DNA from: CSP1-4 sp963777975
GTDB taxonomy: Bacteria; Chloroflexota; Limnocylindria; Limnocylindrales; CSP1-4
Assembly (NCBI GenBank): GCA_963777975.1
Contig: CAVZSO010000011.1
Coordinates: 186,001 to 250,000, forward strand
Length of the DNA stretch: 64,000 nucleotides
Reading direction: 5' to 3'
The notes under the pieces were generated by a model that saw only the letters and a program-made list of their open reading frames with translations, had not been told where the DNA came from and ran no database searches. The translations under genes were made by a program, and so were the position numbers. Shown here one piece after another: positions 60,947 through 64,000 of this stretch (its first letter is position 1; the number at the start of each line of letters is the position of its first letter).

Positions 60947-61384
60947 ATGAAGCGCCGATCCCTCATCGTCATCGTCGCCCTGACCGTCGCCTTGACGGCC
61001 GCCGCCTGCTCGTCCAGCAGCTCTTCGCCCTCGGCTGCCGCCTCGGGCCTCGAGGGGACCTGGCAGTGGACCGCCTCGACCGAAGCGGTGCCGGCCAGCC
61101 AGGCGGTCGTGCCGGACCCGGAGAACTACACCATCACCTTCGCTGCCGACGGCACGTACACCGGCAAAGCGGACTGCAATCAGATCAGCGGCACGTATAC
61201 GGTCGACGGCTCGAACCTGACCATCTCGTCCGGTCCCACGACGCTCGCAGCCTGCGGGGAGGCGTCGCTCGACGCCATCTACGTGGCCGGGCTCGACAAG
61301 GTCGCGACGTACGCCATCTCCGGCGACCAGGTGACCATGACCTTCGCCGACGACGCGGGGACGATGACCTTCACGAAGGCCTGA
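60947..61384 (+). CDS. META-domain lipoprotein
   Basis: 145 residues. Signal peptide MKRRSLIVIVALTVALTAAAC with a lipobox-like end (AAAC), then a Ser/Pro/Ala linker typical of Chloroflexota-like lipoproteins. The META domain has GLEGTWQWTA, NYTITFAADGTYTGKADCNQISGTYTVDG, TTLAACGEASLDAIYVAGL and TMTFTKA. Two cysteines (in CNQISG and AACG) are the usual META pair. Membrane-attached, exact role unknown. SD AGCAGGAG. Confidence 0.88.
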   Translation: MKRRSLIVIVALTVALTAAACSSSSSSPSAAASGLEGTWQWTASTEAVPASQAVVPDPENYTITFAADGTYTGKADCNQISGTYTVDGSNLTISSGPTTLAACGEASLDAIYVAGLDKVATYAISGDQVTMTFADDAGTMTFTKA

Positions 61385-61465
61385 CCGCCGGGCTCAAGGG
61401 CCCACGCAGCCAGCAACGGCCGTCGGCGCAGCGCCGGCCGCCGAACGATCCCTGGTTCAGGCGCG

Positions 61466-62512
61466 TCAGGCGCTGATGGCGGTGACGATGATCTCCTCGA
61501 GCCGCGCGCGCGCGACCGCGTCGACGGCCCCGGTCAGCGCGAGCTGGCGGACGGCCTCGTCGCGATACCAGTGCGCCTGCTCCCGCGTGTAGTCACGGGC
61601 GCCCGAGCGCTCGATGATGCGTCGGGCCTCGTCGACCACCTCGACCGACGGCGACTCGAGATCCAGCAACTCGGCCAGACGCTCTCGGTCCTCTGGACCT
61701 CCATGCTCGAGCGCGTAGAGCGTGGGCAGCGTCCACTTGTGGTCGGCCAGGTCGGAGGGTGCCTTGCCGGTGGCCGTCTCCTCGCCCCAGATGCCCAGCA
61801 GGTCGTCGTTCAGCTGGAAGGCGATGCCGAGCGCCCAGCCGAAGGCGCGATAGGCCTCGATGACGTCGGCGTCGTCGGTCGCGAGCATGGCGCCGCCCTG
61901 CACCGAGCCCGCGATGAGTGCTGCGGTCTTGCGTCCGATCATGTCGAAGTAGAGCTCGACCGACTGCCGGCCGTGGCCCTCCGAGGTCCAGATGTCGATG
62001 AACTGACCCTCGCAGAGCGCAAGACAGGTCTCGTCGTAGAGGCGCGTCATGGCCAGCACCTTGGCGTCGCTGAAGCCGAGGTCGGTCAGCCGATGGAGCG
62101 CCAAGCGTGAGAGGACGAAGAGGGCATCACCGGTGTTGATCGCCTGGGGGATGCCGGCGATGGTCCAGAGCGCTGCACGATGGCGGCGCTCGGCGCCGTT
62201 GTCCTCGATGTCGTCGTGCACGAGGCTGAAGTTGTGGCCCAGCTCGATCGCAGCCGCGCCGGGTAGTGCGGCCTCGTACGACCCGGTCAGCGACTGGTAG
62301 GCGAGCAGGCCGAGGAGCGGCCTGAGCCGCTTGCCGCTGACCCCGTTCTGCCCGTCGAGGCCGAGGTGGTAGCGCATCTGCTCGTACATCGGGCGCGTTG
62401 CCTCGTCCTCGGCCTCGGCGATGAGCTCGAGGATGGTCGCTTCGGTATCGGCGATGAGCGCCTGGATGTCCGCGGTCGTCAGCACGCGAAAGATGATACC
62501 AGCGTCCAGCAT
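61466..62512 (-). CDS. Polyprenyl synthetase family protein (trans-isoprenyl diphosphate synthase)
   Basis: 348 residues from ATG 62512. Family motifs: SGKRLRPLLGLLAYQSLTG, first aspartate-rich motif HDDIEDNGAERRHR (DDxxD), GDALFVLSRLAL, the region around GRKTAALIAGS, and the second aspartate-rich motif FQLNDDLLGIWG. The last reads DDxxG, followed by TGKAPSDLADHKWTLPT, a variant that I recall from actinobacterial GGPP synthases. An extended -10 lies inside this start; GTG 62485 would then give a leaderless gene. Chain length of the product is not predictable. Confidence 0.88.
   Translation of the reverse strand: MLDAGIIFRVLTTADIQALIADTEATILELIAEAEDEATRPMYEQMRYHLGLDGQNGVSGKRLRPLLGLLAYQSLTGSYEAALPGAAAIELGHNFSLVHDDIEDNGAERRHRAALWTIAGIPQAINTGDALFVLSRLALHRLTDLGFSDAKVLAMTRLYDETCLALCEGQFIDIWTSEGHGRQSVELYFDMIGRKTAALIAGSVQGGAMLATDDADVIEAYRAFGWALGIAFQLNDDLLGIWGEETATGKAPSDLADHKWTLPTLYALEHGGPEDRERLAELLDLESPSVEVVDEARRIIERSGARDYTREQAHWYRDEAVRQLALTGAVDAVARARLEEIIVTAISA
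62493..62501 (-). promoter_or_regulatory. Extended -10 for the prenyl synthase
   Basis: On the minus strand TGGTATCAT, five of six bases matching TATAAT plus the TG element. Transcription would begin close to GTG 62485, so that a leaderless start is possible. No -35 at the right distance. Confidence 0.4.
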
Positions 62513-62545
62513 GTTTATCGAGGTTGCGCGCGGTACGCTTCGAAC

Positions 62546-63313
62546 GTGCCCGCGCCCCGCGTCTACCAGGTCACCGGCATCGTCCTCAGTCGCTTCGAGC
62601 TCGGCGAGGCCGACCGCGTGCTGACCGTCCTGACCCCGGATGCCGGCAAGATCCGCGTCATCGCCAAGGGCGTCCGACGTCAGACCAGCCGCCTTGGCGG
62701 CAGCCTCGAGCCGTTCGCCGAGCTGCGCCTCCAGCTGGCGCGCGGGCGGACCTTCGACGTCGTCACGCAGGTTCGCGTGCTGCATGCCTGGCTGCGACTG
62801 CGCGATCGCCTCGAGTCCGCGGCCACGGCCTGGTATGTCGGCGAGCTGGCCGAGCGCTCGACCGAGGAGCTGGCGCCGGCCGAGCCGTTCTACGCCCTCC
62901 TACGGCGTGCCTTCCAGCTCCTCGACGACGGCATGGCCCCAGGTCGCGTGGCACGCTGGTTCGAGGTCGGCCTGACCGACGCCCTTGGGGTGCGGCCGGA
63001 GGTCGAGCGCTGCGTCGAATGCGACCGGGTGCTCGAGGAGACGGACACCTTCCGCTGGGCGCCTGCGCTCGGCGGCGTGCTCTGTCCGGCCCATCCCAAT
63101 CCGCCCGGTGAGTGGCTGCCGCTCTCGCTCAACGCGCTCAAGGTGCTGCGCGCCTACCGACGGCTCGACATCGAGGCCATCGCCCAGCTCCGCCTCACGG
63201 CGGCGACGGAGGCCGAGGTCGAGGGCGCCATGCGACGCTATGTCCGTCATGCCCTCGAACGTGAGCCACGCTCGCTGGCGTTCCTCGACGAGGTCCGCGG
63301 CGCGCAGGGCTGA
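62546..63313 (+). CDS. recO: DNA repair protein RecO
   Basis: 255 residues. OB fold: VYQVTGIVLSRFELGEADRVLTVLTPDAGKIRVIAKGVRR and GGSLEPFAELRLQLARG. Helical part with the zinc region CVECDRVLEETDTFRWAPALGGVLC. Mediates RecA loading with RecR. GTG start with no Shine-Dalgarno; TACGCT (62534-62539) six bases before it could be a -10 of a leaderless transcript. Divergent from the prenyl synthase. Confidence 0.94.
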   Translation: MPAPRVYQVTGIVLSRFELGEADRVLTVLTPDAGKIRVIAKGVRRQTSRLGGSLEPFAELRLQLARGRTFDVVTQVRVLHAWLRLRDRLESAATAWYVGELAERSTEELAPAEPFYALLRRAFQLLDDGMAPGRVARWFEVGLTDALGVRPEVERCVECDRVLEETDTFRWAPALGGVLCPAHPNPPGEWLPLSLNALKVLRAYRRLDIEAIAQLRLTAATEAEVEGAMRRYVRHALEREPRSLAFLDEVRGAQG

Positions 63314-63375
63314 CCGGGTACCCGGCGCGCCCGGCTGATGTGTACGCGGCACGCCGCCAGATCGCGCAGGAATCA

Positions 63376-63403
63376 GCGAGACCGGGCCCGCGCCCGGTCT
63401 CGC
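63376..63403. terminator. Bidirectional hairpin terminator between recO and the DUF1269-like gene
   Basis: GCGAGACCGGGC, loop CCGC, GCCCGGTCTCGC: twelve perfect pairs between two convergent genes. No T-run on either side, so factor-dependent or structural termination is inferred. Confidence 0.65.
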
Positions 63404-63417
63404 AACGAACGTTGATC

Positions 63418-63438
63418 CGATCCGGTGACGCCGGATCG
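63418..63438 (-). terminator. Hairpin just after the DUF1269-like stop
   Basis: CGATCCGG, loop TGACG, CCGGATCG: eight pairs, seven bases beyond the minus-strand stop. It may terminate that gene, with the 12-pair hairpin as back-up. Confidence 0.45.
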
Positions 63439-63444
63439 CGGAGG

Positions 63445-63999
63445 TCAGGCCGGCGTCGCCTCGCCTTCCTTGGCGGCCTGCTCGACCTCTTTTGCCGTCG
63501 CGTCATCGACCGGCTTCTCGGTCACCTTGGTCGCCTTGGGCATGGTCTCCTTGACCTTGGCCGCGTCGACGGTGTCGAAGAGCGCGACGATGCCCGAGCT
63601 GTCCGGCGGCAGCGAGCCCCGGAGCTCCTTCTCGAGTTCGATGAGTCGAGTGGTGTGGCGGATCTTGCCGATGGCGCCACCCGCGACGCCGCCGGCGACG
63701 GCCCCGGCCAGCAGGGAGGGCGGGAAGATGACGGCGAGCACGATGCCCGCGCCGACGCCCCACTTGAGACCCTTCTTGGTGCTGTGCTCGGTCACCTTCT
63801 GCGCGTGGATCTTGCCCTCGCCGTCCGCGCGCACGACGGCCACGGCGTCGATGTGCAGGGACTGGCTCACCTCGGCGTCGCGCAGCGCCTCATAGGTCTC
63901 CATGGCCGAATCCTGGTTGGCGAAGGCGGCCACGATGATGGTGTGCGTGAAGTCGGTGGCGATGACCGCCTCGGCCTGGACGCCGGTCTCATCGCTGAC
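63445..63999 (-). CDS. DUF1269-like membrane protein, N-terminus beyond the window
   Basis: About 185 residues visible. Pattern: IIVAAFANQDSAMETYEAL (strand-helix), DAVAVVRADGEGKI, then a glycine-rich hydrophobic segment (GLKWGVGAGIVLAVIFPPSLLAGAVAGGVAGGAIG). A second ferredoxin-like half follows (SGIVALFDTVDAAKV). The tail is Lys/Glu/Ala-rich. GTG 63933 falls inside the first strand and the frame stays open to the window edge, so the true start is probably outside. Function unknown; family members resemble glycine-zipper membrane proteins. Confidence 0.75.
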   Translation of the reverse strand, partial: VSDETGVQAEAVIATDFTHTIIVAAFANQDSAMETYEALRDAEVSQSLHIDAVAVVRADGEGKIHAQKVTEHSTKKGLKWGVGAGIVLAVIFPPSLLAGAVAGGVAGGAIGKIRHTTRLIELEKELRGSLPPDSSGIVALFDTVDAAKVKETMPKATKVTEKPVDDATAKEVEQAAKEGEATPA

Positions 64000-64000
64000 C

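Overview
This 64 kb window is a dense, GC-rich bacterial core-genome segment. About 70 protein genes lie almost all on the + strand, often overlapping by ATGA or GTGA, together with four tRNAs. The best guess for the source is Chloroflexota, perhaps a Limnocylindria-like lineage. Supporting hints are the long N-terminal insertion in ribosomal protein S12, the ispF-cysS-rlmB-tRNA-tuf order, the large coiled-coil insertion in RpoC, and a Ser/Ala/Pro-rich lipoprotein. The assignment is inference; no rRNA gene is present to settle it. I see no phage, insertion sequence, integron or CRISPR array.

Layout. 1-3364: end of ispF, then cysS and rlmB. 3393-8645: tRNA-Thr, tRNA-Tyr, tRNA-Thr, tuf, rpmG, tRNA-Trp, secE, nusG, rplKAJL with an L10 autoregulatory leader. 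8655-17038: hairpin, promoter, rpoB and rpoC, terminator. 17043-38852: one nearly unbroken str-S10-spc-alpha cluster (rpsL, rpsG, fusA, second tuf, rpsJ through secY, adk, map, then a new promoter, infA through rplQ, truA, rplM, rpsI). 38876-46324: argF, a TPR protein, then the c-di-AMP and amino-sugar block cdaA-cdaR-glmM-glmS. 46329-57999: acpS, nnrD, alr, a macrodomain protein, a small unknown protein, an uncharacterised two-gene GlmL/MutL-like module, the t6A genes tsaE-tsaB-rimI-tsaD, rsmA, ispE, ridA. 58110-63999: glmU, a CNNM/CorC-type membrane protein, a META-domain lipoprotein, and on the minus strand a polyprenyl synthase and a DUF1269-like protein that flank recO.

Function. The genes serve transcription, ribosome assembly, protein export and tRNA/rRNA modification, together with supply of UDP-GlcNAc (glmS, glmM, glmU), isoprenoids (ispF, ispE, prenyl synthase) and D-alanine. 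c-di-AMP synthesis is encoded beside glmM, as in many Gram-positive-type bacteria.

The most unusual property is a set of 12 single-base frame disruptions in 11 mostly essential genes (cysS, rpoB, rpoC, rpsE, rpmD, rplO twice, map, a TPR gene, acpS, rsmA, ispE). Eleven are net +1, and nearly all can be placed in short G or C runs. I read them as probable consensus errors and annotated the genes across them. The cysS case, CCC-TGA-C, also looks like a natural +1 slippage site. No clearly new system such as a defence island was found. The best candidates for new biology are the ASKHA plus barrel-domain pair at 50103-52765, the long charged tail on L15, and the shared extended -10 promoter architecture.
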